Translations under genes and position numbers: made by a program
Assembly (NCBI GenBank): GCA_937870805.1
Contig: CALMZT010001031.1
Span: 1 to 5,208, forward strand
Direction of reading: 5' to 3'
From: an uncultured Chloroflexota bacterium
GTDB taxonomy: Bacteria > Chloroflexota > Anaerolineae > Aggregatilineales > Phototrophicaceae
DNA: 5,208 nucleotides
In this document: piece by piece, positions 4,647-5,208 of the stretch
Numbering within the stretch: position 1 is the first letter of the stretch
Layout of the letters: the number at the start of each line of letters is the position of its first letter
Notes under the pieces: model-generated
Databases searched by the model: none
Seen by the model: only the letters and a program-made list of their open reading frames with translations
Told to the model about the DNA's origin: nothing

Positions 4647-5208
4647 TTAATCCTCATATCGCCGCGATCTTCTCCCCGTCCCCAAGCCTAGCGGGCGGCG
4701 CTGCGTGAGGAAATCGCGCTCGGCGTTCATCTGGCGCAGCAAGCCTTCTACTGACTGTTCCAGCATATCCAGCGAAACTTCAGTGCGGCGTGAGTGTGCC
4801 GCCAACATACGCGCGTGTAAAGCCACTTCGCGCACGAATGCGCCCGGTTGGTCGATCAACTGATGAACGACGGCGACGTGATCTTTCTGCCATTGGTCTG
4901 CCATGTAGTGGCGCAGCATTTGTTCCGCCTGCGTGCGATCCTGAATCGTCGGCACGATGAAGATGCGGTCAAGGCGTCCTGGACGCTTGACGATGCGCTC
5001 GTCAATCGCTTCGGGATAATTGGTCGTTGCCAGCAGCAGTGAGCCTTCAGGATTGTTGGGCGACTCTACACCGTCCAGCACATTCAACACACGCGCTTTG
5101 TCATCGCCTTGCAAGTAGGCGTCGAGTCGTTCAATAATCAGCCGCACCGCATTGCGTGCCGCTCTCTCGGCCTGAAACGCGCGATGAATCTTCTCGAAGG
5201 ATTCACCA
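4647..5208 (-). CDS. AAA+ family ATPase, C-terminal part (partial)
   Basis: The last 186 residues of an AAA+ ATPase are present; the Walker A region lies beyond 5208. The visible part starts GESFEKIHRAF, the segment following Walker A in classical AAA proteins. The Walker B position reads VRLIIERLDAYL (residues 21-32 of the visible part), followed by LNVLDGVESPNNPEG, sensor-1 ATTN at 60-63, and the second region of homology with RPGRLDR at 75-81 carrying the putative arginine finger. A helical lid domain follows, and the protein ends in a basic tail, GTGRRSRRYED. AAA+ proteins use ATP hydrolysis to remodel proteins or complexes; the substrate here is unknown. The E-R pair at Walker B in place of D-E is unusual. 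The stop at 4647 is 13 bases above the YgiT start, so the two were probably co-transcribed. Confidence 0.88.
   Translation of the reverse strand, partial: GESFEKIHRAFQAERAARNAVRLIIERLDAYLQGDDKARVLNVLDGVESPNNPEGSLLLATTNYPEAIDERIVKRPGRLDRIFIVPTIQDRTQAEQMLRHYMADQWQKDHVAVVHQLIDQPGAFVREVALHARMLAAHSRRTEVSLDMLEQSVEGLLRQMNAERDFLTQRRPLGLGTGRRSRRYED

Noticed and set aside
1..5208. CRISPR array, tRNA or rRNA gene
   Set aside because: No regularly spaced direct repeats, cloverleaf pattern or rRNA-like conserved sequence was found on either strand.

Overview
The window reads as a bacterial chromosomal segment in which every recognisable gene lies on the minus strand. The mix of genes (a stand-alone N-6 adenine methylase, a retinol-dehydrogenase-like SDR, a ThuA-domain protein, a YgiT-type zinc-finger protein and an AAA+ ATPase) and the accessory-type decay would fit a free-living, repeat-rich lineage such as Chloroflexota. 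That is an impression from gene content only, with no marker gene to prove it.

Layout, in the direction of transcription (high to low coordinates). The 3' end of an AAA+ ATPase gene enters the window at 5208 and stops at 4647. Thirteen bases later a YgiT-type (MqsA-like) antitoxin-family gene begins (4633-4306). It is broken twice: by a one-base loss just after its start codon, and by an 84-bp palindromic non-coding element at 4378-4461 flanked by 5-bp direct repeats (AGAAT). Removing the element and one repeat copy restores a natural YgiT C-terminus ending at 4306. Next comes a ThuA-domain gene (4260-3343). It is split by a 266-bp MITE-like insertion (3560-3825) between the CATA repeats at 3556-3559 and 3826-3829, and removing it restores a continuous 215-residue protein. 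A rho-independent terminator at about 3285-3311 closes this unit. An intact SDR oxidoreductase (3178-2321) follows with its own Shine-Dalgarno site. Downstream of it are a doubtful 54-codon ORF (2291-2127) and a second terminator at 2070-2097. Last is an N-6 adenine DNA methylase with a possible nuclease-like N-terminus. It starts at 2018 from an extended -10 promoter, is frameshifted near 495, and leaves the window at position 1.

How the parts relate. The AAA+, YgiT and ThuA genes are close enough to have formed one transcription unit; the SDR and the methylase appear to be separate units. Three of the five main genes are damaged, by two different small insertions and two apparent single-base losses. 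The SDR is the only recognised gene that is complete and undamaged within the window. The strongest results are the two non-autonomous insertions whose pre-insertion gene sequences can be rebuilt from the sequence itself. I see no convincing new multi-gene system.
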